This document shows positions 1 to 9,111 of a DNA stretch of 64,000 nt, piece by piece. How positions within the stretch are numbered: position 1 is the stretch's first letter; every line of letters begins with the position of its first letter. Origin of the DNA: Nodularia sp. LEGE 06071 (GTDB lineage Bacteria > Cyanobacteriota > Cyanobacteriia > Cyanobacteriales > Nostocaceae). The translations under genes were made by a program, and so were the position numbers. The notes below the pieces were generated by a model. That model did not search any database. It was not told the origin of the DNA and saw nothing but the letters and a program-made list of their open reading frames with translations. Where the stretch lies: the NCBI RefSeq assembly GCF_015207755.1, contig NZ_JADEWH010000001.1, positions 372,001 to 436,000 of the forward strand. The letters run 5' to 3'.

Positions 1-1450
1 ACTCTGATTCTGCATTTGCTTCCTCCAACCAAGGATCGGAAAGCTGTTGCACTGGTTGAATTGGAGATGCTGGTGTAGTCTCGGCAATATCATCTTCTGG
101 GATCACCTCTGTTTCTAAAGGTTGAATTGGAGATGCTTGTGTAGTCTCGGCAATATTCAACGATGATAAATCTTCCCCAATTACCTTGGAAGTTACATCA
201 AGGTTCAGATTAGTAAAATTATCATTACCCAATAAACTGGCATAAAGTTGTTCTACTTGATCATCAAGTAATTCCAAACTATCCGGCTGGACTTCACTTG
301 CAGTATCACGAGATAATTCTCGATCATCTATACCAAGCGCCAAAAGCATTGCATCCAGATCATCTGTAACCACTACATTTTCTTCTTCCTGATTAAATGT
401 CAGTGAAGGCGAAACCTCTGGCGCTATAAATTCCCACGACTGACTTATTTCATCACTGATCGTATCTGGTTGTATTGTTGCTGGCGCAATAGTATTTGCT
501 TTCGTTGGTAATGATGCTAATGGAGATAAGGTTTGATTTTTTTCCAACTCTGGAAAAGATAACAAAGTCATCGGAGCTTGTTGCTGCAAGTTCTGCGTTA
601 AATTGTTCACAAAGTTCGCCATTAACTGCTGTCCCTGCACACCCGTACTGTGCATTCTGGCCAACCCTTGAGATAATGACTCGTGATAAGTATTGATATT
701 GCGTTGTAGTGCCTCAAAGACGAAATTCACAGTTCCATCTAGGGATAATAGACGTTGATCCAGTTCCCTGGTCAGATGAGTTAACCGATCTCCCTGTTGT
801 GATGATTCTAAGAAAGGTTGAGTCCCCGAAGATGTTACTTCTCGGTTACTGTGATCATTATTACTGGTAGAACTGGAGTCATGGACGACATTATCCGCGA
901 TCTGTGGCGTTAAATTAGAGCCAATGCGACTCATCAGTAACTGCAAAAATTCCGCAATCATCTGCTCTTGGTTAGCCCACTGCTGGCTTAAAGAGTTGTT
1001 GTGCAGTCTCCTTTGCTCTAGCTGTCTAATTTCCTGGACAAGAGTTGCTCGCTCTTGCATCATTGCGGCTAATTCTACTTGCAACGGCTGTATTAATGCC
1101 GATAATTCGCTTTTTAATTGCTGAGATAGTAAACTACTTTGTTCCAGCTCCCCTTGGTTCTGCCCTACTGATAGCTGGCTTGGCGTACCCATAGATTGGC
1201 TATGAGTTTGATTAACAAATTTCTCTAACAAAGGCGACCTTTGCAAGTCTCCAGTCAGTTGGTTTTGGTCATTACTATTGACAATCTCACTTTCTCTTTG
1301 CTCAACAAGGAAGTTACGAATTTTTTCTAACACCTCTCTGCTTTCCGGCGCTTGACTAGACAAAAGCCTAGACAGGCGTTTACCACTGCTGTTGAGTAAG
1401 TTATCAATGTCTGCAATCAATGTTTGGATTTCATCTGCGCGGGAAGTCAC
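1..1450 (-). CDS. Partial hypothetical coiled-coil protein (3' end beyond left edge)
   Basis: Reading the minus strand from a GTG at 1448-1450 gives an open frame of about 483 codons that runs off position 1 without a stop, so the C-terminus is missing. The protein starts MTSRADEIQTLIADIDNLLN and is Gln/Glu/Leu-rich, with heptad-like stretches around residues 110-165 that suggest a coiled coil. An acidic, Ser/Thr-rich C-terminal part carries a duplicated IAETT-ASPIQP segment. I see no signal peptide, membrane segment or catalytic motif. I do not recognise the family; it resembles the long low-complexity cytoplasmic proteins of filamentous cyanobacteria. It is transcribed away from the crp-like gene. 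The continuous open frame with sensible composition supports it being real; the function is unknown. Confidence 0.75.
   Translation of the reverse strand, partial: MTSRADEIQTLIADIDNLLNSSGKRLSRLLSSQAPESREVLEKIRNFLVEQRESEIVNSNDQNQLTGDLQRSPLLEKFVNQTHSQSMGTPSQLSVGQNQGELEQSSLLSQQLKSELSALIQPLQVELAAMMQERATLVQEIRQLEQRRLHNNSLSQQWANQEQMIAEFLQLLMSRIGSNLTPQIADNVVHDSSSTSNNDHSNREVTSSGTQPFLESSQQGDRLTHLTRELDQRLLSLDGTVNFVFEALQRNINTYHESLSQGLARMHSTGVQGQQLMANFVNNLTQNLQQQAPMTLLSFPELEKNQTLSPLASLPTKANTIAPATIQPDTISDEISQSWEFIAPEVSPSLTFNQEEENVVVTDDLDAMLLALGIDDRELSRDTASEVQPDSLELLDDQVEQLYASLLGNDNFTNLNLDVTSKVIGEDLSSLNIAETTQASPIQPLETEVIPEDDIAETTPASPIQPVQQLSDPWLEEANAESE
55..156. repeat. In-frame 36-bp direct repeat inside the partial CDS
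   Basis: The 36-nt segment 55-90 recurs at 121-156 with one mismatch. The repeat spacing is 66 bp (22 codons), so the reading frame is kept and the protein gains a second IAETT-ASPIQP segment. This looks like a local tandem duplication within a disordered acidic region. Confidence 0.75.
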
Positions 1451-2593
1451 TTTAAATTACCTTAGCTAGAACTGTACTTTAACTTGTTATATGAGAATTA
1501 CTGAAGAATTAGGAAATTTGCGAAAGTGGGAACCCAAGGGACTCCTCACTGGAATTATGTCATGGCGTTTCCTCATCTTCAGGAACAAAATTATCTGTGT
1601 ATCCTGCACTCAGTAGGAGTGGGTATAGCTACGCCACGCCAGCCAACACATATATTATCAACCATTAACGATGTTATAAATACACCCGCCCCTACTCCGT
1701 GTCTACATCTGTGTTCATCTGTAGTTAATTTATTCTATGGCTACGCCACGCCAGCTATCGCTGATGTAGAGACGGGATTAATCAGGTCTCTAGTACCGCC
1801 GTGAAGTCAAAAATCAAAAGTCAAAAGTCAAAAAGCTTATAAAATGGGCTTTTCATGGATTTTGAATGGTCTGTTTATTTACGCCGACTTGTACTAGTAG
1901 GCGAGAAATGCTATATGGATGACTCAAAGAGTTATTATTCATCAATTAGCGCCCGTTTTAGCCGATTAACTTGACGGTGATCAGAAATCTAGAAATACAA
2001 AAGTTATTCCGAATTTATTTTTATACAAGTGCTTTGCCACTCAGCATACACACGATGTGACAGCTTTTAAGACGTGTCTAGTGATCAAAAAAATCTAAAA
2101 ATTCTACAGATTTCTACCTACATGAGCAATTAATGTCGCTAACCAGTGGCTGAATGGCAAGGGGCATTTTTTACTTGAGTTTTGCTCTGCGTGATCAGCT
2201 AAAAATATGACATTAGCAAAAATTTACTATCTTGAGTATCATTAATATTGTTTGTTAATATTTTGCAGTCATAAAATTTGCAATGCAGTGGACTCCCAAA
2301 TAATACTCCCAGAAGGTAATAATATACTGTGTGCAAAACATTTAAGTAATTGTAACCTATAGGACTCCTACTTGATTTTTGAATAAGACTGAGTACACAT
2401 CTATCCCTGATTTCCTTTTTTCGCTTCCTTGTTCCTGAGCAGGCAAATAAGCCACAATTTTGCAGTCTTTCGTGCTACAAAATGTAGTATATTTTTGTGC
2501 CAGGGGCAATGAACGGTTGTAGTTTAATAGCTTAAGCTGAATATAGCGCCTTGTTTGTTTTATATATATGACAGCTTTAATAAATATGCCGTA
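1451..2593. other. Long repeat-bearing intergenic region upstream of the crp-like gene
   Basis: These 1.1 kb lie between two divergent genes and hold no convincing gene. Short open frames here are overlapped by repeats: a 16-bp core (GCTACGCCACGCCAGC) at about 1628-1643 and again at 1740-1755, a degenerate copy of the GTAGAGAC palindrome at about 1766-1793, and TCAAAAG-type heptamers at 1803-1832. The A/T-rich stretch 2200-2590 probably carries the promoter of the crp-like gene. I could not fix a -10/-35 pair with confidence. Confidence 0.55.
1624..1755 (+). repeat. Pair of short dispersed repeats (GCTACGCCACGCCAGC)
   Basis: Near-identical 20-mers occur at 1624-1643 and 1736-1755 in the same orientation, 112 bp apart, differing at one base before the shared core. 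The sequence type (TA-GCTACGCCACGCC) resembles small dispersed repeats common in Nostoc-like genomes. That family statement is from memory. Confidence 0.6.
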
Positions 2594-3295
2594 ATGGAAG
2601 ACCGATATAGCTTGCAAGCAACCAGCAATCCCTGGATAATCTCGTCTGCGCCCTTTTTTCAAGGGTTGCCAGAAGCTGCTGTACAATTAGCGCTGACCCA
2701 TCTTGTGACCCGTACACATCCAGCCAACCAAGTGATTTTGCTGGAGAATGACTGGGGTGGTGCTGTATATTTTATATTAGATGGTTGGGTAAAGATTCGT
2801 ACCTACAACTTGGAAGGTAAAGAAGTTACACTGAATATTATTGGTAAAGGGGAATTGTTTGGTGAAATGGCGGCCTTAGATGAAGTCCCTCGTTCCACTG
2901 ATGTGATTACCCTGACTCCGACGATGATTGGTAGTATGCCAGCTCAAAATTTTGTCAAGTTACTTCATACAGAACCCTTGGCGGGACTGCGATTGTCACA
3001 ATTGATGGCTCGACGCTTACGACAAGTAAACCGCCGCCTGCGATTACGAGAATCTGATAGTCAGTCACGAGTAGCCGATACTTTGTTATTTTTGGCAGAA
3101 GGACAGGGAACACAAGGGCAAACTGGTACAGAAATCCCCAATTTACCTCACCGAGAATTGAGTAGTTTGAGTGGACTGGCCAGGGAAACAGTTACCAGAG
3201 TATTAACCAGGTTAGAAAAAAAAGGGTTGATTACCAAAGATCCTGACACAATTTGTATTCCTGATTTGTCAGCCTTGGAAAAAATGATTGTGTAG
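2594..3295 (+). CDS. Crp/Fnr-family transcriptional regulator, AnCrpA/SYCRP1-like
   Basis: A cAMP-receptor-type regulator of about 233 residues. The N-terminal cyclic-nucleotide-binding barrel contains the phosphate-binding cassette GELFGEMAALDEVPRSTD, whose Glu and Arg-Ser(-Thr) match the cAMP-contacting residues of E. coli CRP. A long C helix follows (LRLSQLMARRLRQVNRRLR), then a winged helix-turn-helix with the recognition segment LSGLARETVTRVLTRLEKKGLI. The closest remembered relatives are SYCRP1 of Synechocystis and AnCrpA of Anabaena, which bind cAMP; it is clearly not NtcA. I chose ATG 2594 (MEDRYSLQ) over the in-frame ATG 2555, because the extra 13 residues look unrelated to the family. 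The DUF2232 gene starts 80 bp downstream in the same direction. Confidence 0.9.
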   Translation: MEDRYSLQATSNPWIISSAPFFQGLPEAAVQLALTHLVTRTHPANQVILLENDWGGAVYFILDGWVKIRTYNLEGKEVTLNIIGKGELFGEMAALDEVPRSTDVITLTPTMIGSMPAQNFVKLLHTEPLAGLRLSQLMARRLRQVNRRLRLRESDSQSRVADTLLFLAEGQGTQGQTGTEIPNLPHRELSSLSGLARETVTRVLTRLEKKGLITKDPDTICIPDLSALEKMIV

Positions 3296-3375
3296 AATAC
3301 CGTTGAGTAATCACTAATTCGGAGTACTGACTATAGCCGAGGACTGACGGCTAAGTCGTTGAAATTTTTTTCACC

Positions 3376-4101
3376 ATGAGCATTTCAGATTCTCTACCAG
3401 ATGAAAACACATCCCCGGAATTTCCCAAATCTCTCAACAAAAAGTTAGAGCCAGAGCAGTTGCGGCGACCTAGACTAAAAGTTGATGCGCCTTTACGTAT
3501 GGTGGAAACGGCTTTTTTAGCCAGTGCAGCTAGCTTGATTTGGTTTATTAATTTTTATTTTCCCTTGGGGCCGGTATTACGGATATTTTTTCCCGTACCT
3601 ATCGCTTTGGTTTACCTGCGCTGGGGCAAAAGAGCGGCCTGGATGGCTGCTGTTACTTCTGGGTTGCTGCTATCAGTGCTAATGGGGCCGGTTCGTAGTC
3701 TATTATTTGTGATGCCCTATGGTTTTATGGGTGTGCTTTTAGGAGCAACATGGCACCGTCGTGTTCCCTGGATTGTATCTATCACTCTGGGTACGCTGTT
3801 GGGTACATTAGGGGTATTCTTTCGGCTGTGGTTGCTGTCTGTGTTGTCGGGTGAAGACCTTTGGGTTTATGTGATTAACCAGGTAACAGAACTGATAGAG
3901 TGGGCATTTCTGAGGCTGCAAATATTAGCTGTTCCTAGTGTGTTTTTGATCCAAGTGGGAGCGGTGGTTTTAATTGTGTTCAATAACTTGATTTATTTGT
4001 TTATGGTACACCTGGCAGCATGGCTGTTATTGGATCGTTTGGGAAATTCCATTCCCCGTCCGCCACAATGGGTGCAGGTTCTTATGGATTATGAAGGTTG
4101 A
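3376..4101 (+). CDS. DUF2232 family integral membrane protein
   Basis: A 241-residue membrane protein. After a polar N-terminus of about 40 residues come roughly six hydrophobic segments (about residues 45-65, 70-85, 90-105, 115-140, 150-165 and 188-222), typical of the DUF2232/YybS-like family. In cyanobacteria the family is annotated only as a conserved membrane protein; an S-component-like transporter role has been suggested for relatives but is not shown by the sequence. The next gene starts 4 bp after its stop, so the two are very probably co-transcribed and translationally coupled. That ties this membrane protein to a CobT-like enzyme and makes a cobamide- or precursor-related role conceivable but unproven. 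Confidence 0.8.
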   Translation: MSISDSLPDENTSPEFPKSLNKKLEPEQLRRPRLKVDAPLRMVETAFLASAASLIWFINFYFPLGPVLRIFFPVPIALVYLRWGKRAAWMAAVTSGLLLSVLMGPVRSLLFVMPYGFMGVLLGATWHRRVPWIVSITLGTLLGTLGVFFRLWLLSVLSGEDLWVYVINQVTELIEWAFLRLQILAVPSVFLIQVGAVVLIVFNNLIYLFMVHLAAWLLLDRLGNSIPRPPQWVQVLMDYEG

Positions 4102-4105
4102 ATAA

Positions 4106-5215
4106 TTGATTCGTATTTATACTCAAATAGAACAGGGTAAAGAATGGATTACTAAGTATAGAAATTGTTTACCTGTGTTTGCCTGTGTTTTAGGTTTTAC
4201 TGATACTGGTCTAATTCCGGGGATTTCAGCAGCTGGGATGACTCCAGAAGATCGAAAGTATACTGCTTGTGCTGATGCGGAGTTTTTATATTATGGGGCA
4301 GGACGAAAAGCTCTCTATCCCTTACCACCACTGACTGCGGGCGCTTCACCTGTACTAATTTCTCGTGCTGTGGTTGAGGCACTGAATATTCCAGTTTATT
4401 TGTTTAATGCTGGCTTACCTCAGCCTCCAGATGTGCCGGTGATTGATTTGGGTGGCTGTCCAGCTGAGTGCTTAAGTACAGGTGCTGCGATGAACATCAC
4501 GACTGTACATCACTTGCTCAAGCAAGGGCTACTGTGGGGAGAACGCCTAGCTGCCAACAACGTTCAACAAGGATATGTGATTTTAGGTGAGTGCGTTGTC
4601 GGAGGTACTACAACCGCTCTGGGGATTTTAACTGGCTTGGGTATAGATGCAGTGGGAAAAGTCAACAGTAGCCATCCTGTTTGTAATCATACACAAAAGT
4701 GGGCGGTGGTACAAGCTGGGCTGGAAAGGATGAGGGGAGCCGGCGGAGAATTATTAGATCCCTTAGAAATCGTGGCGGCGGTAGGTGATCCGATGCAGGT
4801 GGTGGTGGCGGGAATGGCGATCGCCGCTAGTCGCAGTTGTGGTGTTATGCTGGCGGGTGGAACACAGATGCTGGCGGTTTATGCTTTGATGAGTGCGATC
4901 GCTGATGCTTATGATTTATCTTGGCAACCAGCTGAAGTCGTCGTAGGTACCACCCGATGGGTAGCGGAAGATCCCACTGGTAGCACCGTTGACTTAGCCC
5001 TCAGCTTAGGTAAAACAATCCCTCCCCTACTTGCTACTCAGTTAAGTTTTGCTAACTCTCGTTATCCCCAACTCCAAGCTTATGAGCAGGGCTTTGTTAA
5101 AGAAGGTGTAGGGGCTGGCGCAGCTTGCATTGCTGCTCATCTGAGCCAAAATTGGCAGCAACATCAACTTTTAACTGCCATTGAAGCTCAACTAGAGCGG
5201 CTCGAAGGCTGTTGA
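4106..5215 (+). CDS. cobT: CobT-like nicotinate-nucleotide phosphoribosyltransferase family protein
   Basis: A 369-residue protein of the archaeal/cyanobacterial CobT-like group (TIGR00303 type), related to nicotinate-nucleotide:dimethylbenzimidazole phosphoribosyltransferase. That enzyme activates the lower ligand base of cobalamin. Recognisable features are the repeated Gly-rich core (VAAVGDPMQVVVAGMAIAA, GVMLAGGTQMLAVYALM) and a C-terminal conserved Glu/Gly segment (QGFVKEGVGAGAA) in the position of the catalytic-Glu region. The start is TTG at 4106, with a purine-rich GAAGG just upstream that overlaps the end of the DUF2232 gene. The family link is firm. The exact substrate (alpha-ribazole phosphate or pseudo-cobalamin precursor) cannot be read from sequence, and most cyanobacteria make pseudocobalamin with adenine as lower base. 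Confidence 0.8.
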   Translation: MIRIYTQIEQGKEWITKYRNCLPVFACVLGFTDTGLIPGISAAGMTPEDRKYTACADAEFLYYGAGRKALYPLPPLTAGASPVLISRAVVEALNIPVYLFNAGLPQPPDVPVIDLGGCPAECLSTGAAMNITTVHHLLKQGLLWGERLAANNVQQGYVILGECVVGGTTTALGILTGLGIDAVGKVNSSHPVCNHTQKWAVVQAGLERMRGAGGELLDPLEIVAAVGDPMQVVVAGMAIAASRSCGVMLAGGTQMLAVYALMSAIADAYDLSWQPAEVVVGTTRWVAEDPTGSTVDLALSLGKTIPPLLATQLSFANSRYPQLQAYEQGFVKEGVGAGAACIAAHLSQNWQQHQLLTAIEAQLERLEGC

Positions 5216-5229
5216 TTAACTACATATGT

Positions 5230-5604
5230 TTAATGAATTCTCACTTTCATTAATTGTTCTTCTAAAGCCGCAATGCGATTGTATGCTGCTGTTAATTGTG
5301 CTGTTAGTCGTTGTATTTGAATTTCTGGTGTTAAGTTATTATCGCTACCTTGGCGATTCATGTCTAAAGACATACCATCTGTCAATACATCCTTGTGTTG
5401 CATTTCTGGATTGAAATTGATCTGTTTTTTTAACTGGTAGCGGCTGACATCAGTATTTTCTACATCATTATTCTTTGCTTGTGTATTTGCTAAAGAACAT
5501 TCTGAGAAAGCTTGAGCGACTTTATGATCAAGTTGCTCAATCACCTGGCAGAGGGCATCAAGTTTATGACTCAAATTCAGGATCTGCGTTTGTAATGGCT
5601 CCAT
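5230..5604 (-). CDS. Small hypothetical coiled-coil protein
   Basis: A 124-residue protein with two amphipathic helical segments. Residues 1-35 (LQTQILNLSHKLDALCQVIEQLDHKV) and 95-122 (IQRLTAQLTAAYNRIAALEEQLMKV) have heptad spacing, joined by a polar, Asn/Asp-rich linker. There is no signal peptide or enzyme motif. It is convergent with the CobT-like gene, with 14 bp between the stops. The leucine heptads suggest oligomerisation, and the regular composition makes it more likely a real gene than a shadow. I do not recognise the family. Confidence 0.6.
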   Translation of the reverse strand: MEPLQTQILNLSHKLDALCQVIEQLDHKVAQAFSECSLANTQAKNNDVENTDVSRYQLKKQINFNPEMQHKDVLTDGMSLDMNRQGSDNNLTPEIQIQRLTAQLTAAYNRIAALEEQLMKVRIH

Positions 5605-5908
5605 TTAATACCCTTGACAGTAGATTTGCTTGATGTTATTCAATTTACATCTAATATTAACTATACTTTTGAATTATTTAATTTTTCAACAATTTTGTCA
5701 GGATACGAATAGTTAAGTATTTATAGATAATCTAACTCAATGCTTTTTATCAGTATTATTGATGATGGTTGTTGCTAAAATTGAAATCAAAAGCAATGAT
5801 TTCAGGATGCTTCTCTGAAGTCAATCAATGGTTCAGGTTTGACCGCATGATTCCGGAAATACGGACTAATAAGTAATTGGGCTATAATTTTATATATTTA
5901 TTTAATTT
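5605..5908. other. Intergenic region between divergent genes
   Basis: About 300 bp of A/T-rich sequence between the coiled-coil gene (minus) and the solute-binding protein gene (plus). It presumably holds both promoters. I see no repeat, RNA or conserved operator that I can support. Confidence 0.4.
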
Positions 5909-7108
5909 ATGTATAATCAAAAATTCCAAATTCCCCATCCCAAATCGATGGATCGACGATCTTTTTTATTGGGTGCAGGAGGGCTGGCGCTTTCGCAGTT
6001 GCTGGTTGGTTGTGGCGGAAGCAACCAAAGGAAACTCAATATCCAGTTATTAAAAGGTTCTATCCCCAGTCAGATAGTTCGTCAGTTTCGCCAAAGTGTA
6101 CAGCCACAGGTAGAGTTAAATTTTTCCCCAGTTGAGCAGATACAGGATTTATTTAAACAATTGCAAGGTTGGCAAGATAAATCAAAAAGCACTGTTCAGC
6201 CATTTTGGACTCGCTTTATACCATTTAGGAAATCCCAACCAGCAGTTGCATCTGACTTAGTGACATTAGGCGATTACTGGCTCCAAGCAGCTATTGATCA
6301 AAAACTTATTCAACCACTAGAAGCAGCGGAAGTCAAACAGTTAAAACAGTGGTCTGCTTTAGATCAAAGGTGGCAACAACTGGTAACACGCGATAATCAA
6401 GGCAACCTGGATACTCAAGGCAATGTTTGGGCGGCTCCTTACCGTTGGGGTAGTACAGTCATTCTTTATCATCGTCAAAAGTTGCAGAGTTTGGGGTGGA
6501 CACCGGAGGACTGGAGTGATTTATGGCGAGATGGATTGCAGAATCGGATTTCTTTAGTGAATCAACCCAGAGAAGTCATCGGTCTGGTTTTGAAAAAGCT
6601 GGGACAATCCTACAACACAGAAAATCTCGACACCATCCCAGGGTTAGAAAATGAACTCAGGGCATTAAACAAACAGGTAAAATTGTACAGTTCTAATAAC
6701 TACCTAGAACCGCTAATTATTGGAGATACTTGGCTAGCAGTTGGTTGGTCAAGCGACATTATACCCTTGCTGCCGCGTTATCCCCAACTTGCCGCAGTTA
6801 TCCCCAAATCAGGAACAGCAATGTGGGCAGATTTATGGGTACGCCCTACAGGAGTTAAAAAAGACACTTTCTCATCACAGTGGATTGATTTTTGTTGGCA
6901 ACCAGACATTGCTAAACAAATTTCTCTGTTAACTAGAAGTAATTCGCCTATTTCCCCTAATATTGCCCCATCCGACCTTCAGGAACCATTTAGAAGTCTG
7001 TTAGAAGGTAATCGTGCAGTTTTTGACAAAAGTGAATTTTTGCTTTCCTTATCGCCAACAGCAATGAAGCAGTATGAGTCTTTGTTCGCCAAAATTAAGC
7101 AAGAGTAG
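5909..7108 (+). CDS. Extracellular solute-binding lipoprotein (polyamine/PotD-like), Tat-type signal
   Basis: A 399-residue periplasmic-binding-protein fold. The N-terminus carries a twin-arginine motif (DRRSFLLG) followed by a hydrophobic stretch and a lipobox LVGC, so it is predicted to be exported folded by Tat and lipid-anchored. Later segments such as VWAAPYRWGSTVILYHRQKL and AVGWSSDII are typical of ABC-transporter binding proteins of the spermidine/putrescine or iron group (family 1). ATG 5909 gives 13 residues before a second possible ATG at 5948, which would place the RR nearer the start. No permease or ATPase gene is adjacent, so it either works with a transporter encoded elsewhere or has another role. 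The ligand cannot be assigned. Confidence 0.8.
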   Translation: MYNQKFQIPHPKSMDRRSFLLGAGGLALSQLLVGCGGSNQRKLNIQLLKGSIPSQIVRQFRQSVQPQVELNFSPVEQIQDLFKQLQGWQDKSKSTVQPFWTRFIPFRKSQPAVASDLVTLGDYWLQAAIDQKLIQPLEAAEVKQLKQWSALDQRWQQLVTRDNQGNLDTQGNVWAAPYRWGSTVILYHRQKLQSLGWTPEDWSDLWRDGLQNRISLVNQPREVIGLVLKKLGQSYNTENLDTIPGLENELRALNKQVKLYSSNNYLEPLIIGDTWLAVGWSSDIIPLLPRYPQLAAVIPKSGTAMWADLWVRPTGVKKDTFSSQWIDFCWQPDIAKQISLLTRSNSPISPNIAPSDLQEPFRSLLEGNRAVFDKSEFLLSLSPTAMKQYESLFAKIKQE

Positions 7109-7127
7109 GAATTAGTTTTGTCTGTTT

Positions 7128-7691
7128 CTAGAAAGAGCGCAACAATCCTAACCTATTCTGAGTATTGATATTGATCCGGCATGATGCTGGACTTGTAACA
7201 AAATTACAGGTATAGGTTGCCAAAAGGTTTTGTTGATAATTGAAGACGCGAAGGTTATAACCGTCTTTTCTGGTACTGCTACCCAACCGATTTACAAAGT
7301 CGTAGCGTTCTAGATAGTCTAGCAAGTTCCAAATTTGCTGGTTGACTATGAGGTCTACTCTGGCGGGTTCTTCTTCTTTAGGTGGATATGCTATCCAGTT
7401 ATCTAAGAGTTTGTTCTCGGAATTTTCTTTTTCCCACCATAAACTAGGTGTAGTTAATCCTTCTGGGTTAATGGTATTGGCTGTCATCACAGCACCATTG
7501 GGTTGAGTTAATAAGGCAAGTTCTAAAGGTGCATCTGAAGGCGATGGGACTGGGGCTGTTTCTGCTAGGGAGGGTAAGACTGGTAACAGAAAAATTGTAC
7601 TGAGGTTAATCGTTAGTATCAGAGGAAGTGATATCTTACGACTTAGTTTGTGTATAAGCATAAACGCATACCATTTTTTATTTGCGAACAA
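7128..7691 (-). CDS. Hypothetical secreted protein
   Basis: A 187-residue protein with a signal peptide: a basic start (LIHKLSRK), a hydrophobic core (LPLILTINLSTIFLLPVL) and a likely cleavage after SLA. The mature part is about 140 residues, with VNQQIWNLLDYLERYDFVNRLG in the middle and two Cys (YTCNF and SCR) near the end that could form a disulfide. The alternative start MLIHKLSRK, ten residues downstream, fits a signal peptide better. It is convergent with the solute-binding protein gene (19 bp between stops). I recognise it only as a type of cyanobacterial conserved secreted protein; no function can be given. Confidence 0.65.
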   Translation of the reverse strand: MFANKKWYAFMLIHKLSRKISLPLILTINLSTIFLLPVLPSLAETAPVPSPSDAPLELALLTQPNGAVMTANTINPEGLTTPSLWWEKENSENKLLDNWIAYPPKEEEPARVDLIVNQQIWNLLDYLERYDFVNRLGSSTRKDGYNLRVFNYQQNLLATYTCNFVTSPASCRININTQNRLGLLRSF

Positions 7692-7739
7692 TCTTCAATT
7701 CGCTCATGGTTTAAGACTAAATAATTGCTGTTGGTGTTT

Positions 7740-8540
7740 CTAAACTCTCATGGCAAAAAAGCGAAGTCTTTTGTAATCAGCTGTCCAACTATCATCAGAA
7801 TACATTTTCTGTGGAAGTGTCTGCTCTACCTGACGAATGACTTGTGTTTGCTGGTCAGGAGATAATCCTGTGAGAAAAGTGCTGGCAAACATTTGAATCC
7901 AATTTGCCATTCCTGCTTGTTTATCTGCTAGGGGAGTGGGACGGCTAAACAGGATGGCATAAGTGACTTCAAAACCTTGCTGTTCAAGGAGGGTAGAGTA
8001 TTCGCCAATACTGGGGAAATACCAAGGATTCCGTGTTTCTACGTCTGTAATCCCAAGGGATGTTAAAGCAGTAGACAAGGCTTGAGCGATCGCTTGCACG
8101 TTTCCCTTACCACCGAACTCAGCGACAAAGCGCCCCCCTGGTTTCAGTGACTGATGCACACAGGCGATCGCCTTTTCTGGTTCTTTCACCCAATGCAAAG
8201 TCGCGTTGGAAAATACTGCATCTAATGGCTGGTCTATTTGAAAGTTTCTCGCATCAGCGATATCAAATAATAGATGAGGATAGTTTTCCCTAGCTTTCTC
8301 AATCATGGCAGGTGCGCGATCGATTCCCATCACCTCAGCACCAGCCAAGGAAATTTTCTCGGTGAGTTGTCCTGTACCACAGCCCAAATCCAAAATAGAT
8401 TCTCCTGATTTGGGGTTGAGCAATTTTAATAATTCTTCCCCATATTGCCAAACAAAGGCGTGTTTATCCTCATACAGGTGACTATCCCAATCATTTTTAA
8501 GTGGAGAGAATTGGGGGTTTTGTGAGCGATCGTTTTTCAT
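7740..8540 (-). CDS. Class I SAM-dependent methyltransferase
   Basis: A 266-residue methyltransferase. Motif I is LDLGCGTGQLTEK, followed by the acidic loop VMGIDRAP that contacts the SAM ribose, the motif-II-like segment DAVFSNATLHWV and PGGRFVAEFGGKG. This arrangement resembles trans-aconitate methyltransferase (Tam) and small-molecule O-/C-methyltransferases of the Methyltransf_11 group. The substrate is not evident. It lies 48 bp upstream of the secreted-protein gene on the same strand, so the two might be co-transcribed. ATG 8538-8540 is the natural start. Confidence 0.85.
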   Translation of the reverse strand: MKNDRSQNPQFSPLKNDWDSHLYEDKHAFVWQYGEELLKLLNPKSGESILDLGCGTGQLTEKISLAGAEVMGIDRAPAMIEKARENYPHLLFDIADARNFQIDQPLDAVFSNATLHWVKEPEKAIACVHQSLKPGGRFVAEFGGKGNVQAIAQALSTALTSLGITDVETRNPWYFPSIGEYSTLLEQQGFEVTYAILFSRPTPLADKQAGMANWIQMFASTFLTGLSPDQQTQVIRQVEQTLPQKMYSDDSWTADYKRLRFFAMRV

Positions 8541-8645
8541 GATGATTGGGAAACATGAGTATGATGAACAGACTGATGATGGTGCAGTAGTTATTCTCGT
8601 AGCAGCAATGAAATTTTCATAGTGTTACCTATTTGTAGAAAATCC

Positions 8646-8852
8646 ATGACATCTCAAGAATTTTTAGAAAATTTGGCTACAGCCGCAACAGATCCCGAAA
8701 AACTCATGGTTGTTGCTGAATACCTGGAAACAACTGCAATGGACAATGCAACCACTCCAAGATGGCGCAGCATTCCTTACAGTTCTGAAATTGAGATGGC
8801 GCTGAAGAATTTGGCTTTTCATTTAGAAGGACTTGCTGAGGTAGGAAATTGA
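8646..8852 (+). CDS. Small conserved-type hypothetical protein
   Basis: A 68-residue acidic, helical protein (MTSQEFLENLATAATDPEKL...EMALKNLAFHLEGLAEV). The frame is open from a GTG at 8622, but ATG 8646 gives a cleaner N-terminus and is preferred. There is no motif, signal or membrane segment. It is divergent from the methyltransferase gene and convergent with the next small gene (10 bp between stops). The compact composition supports a genuine small protein of unknown function. Confidence 0.55.
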   Translation: MTSQEFLENLATAATDPEKLMVVAEYLETTAMDNATTPRWRSIPYSSEIEMALKNLAFHLEGLAEVGN

Positions 8853-8862
8853 TTTTGCGCCT

Positions 8863-9057
8863 TCAATTGCCTTGTTTCATCCACTCTCGCGCTGCTTTTT
8901 CGGCGGCTTCGGGCGTATAGTAAAGCTTGCGCTCACCAAACACTGCACCACCAGGGCTAATCACCCGGAACTGCCAGGAATCATCTTTTTCAGTATAAAA
9001 CACTGTGAGGGTAACGTTTTGAATGCCAACAACTAAGTGAATTTTGGTGGTACTCAT
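8863..9057 (-). CDS. Small hypothetical protein
   Basis: A 64-residue protein starting MSTTKIHLVVGIQNVTLTVFY and ending in an amphipathic helix (PEAAEKAAREWMKQG). The open frame extends upstream to 9165, but that extension translates a dispersed DNA repeat (9118-9170), so ATG 9055-9057 is taken as the start. A beta-strand pattern followed by one helix suggests a small globular fold. I do not recognise the family. It sits downstream of the DUF3226/ATPase pair on the same strand, but 130 bp away. Confidence 0.55.
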   Translation of the reverse strand: MSTTKIHLVVGIQNVTLTVFYTEKDDSWQFRVISPGGAVFGERKLYYTPEAAEKAAREWMKQGN

Positions 9058-9111
9058 TAGTGGTGTCTCGACGTTTACCCTTTTTTTATCATTTTTAATA
9101 TATAAATAGGA

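Noticed and set aside
1526-1804. 92-codon plus-strand open frame
   Set aside because: It is made largely of dispersed repeats (GCTACGCCACGCC twice) and has composition unlike a protein; no ribosome-binding site.
2357-2686. 109-codon minus-strand frame overlapping the crp-like gene start
   Set aside because: It lies antisense to the crp-like gene and its promoter region; Lys/Arg-rich random-looking composition.
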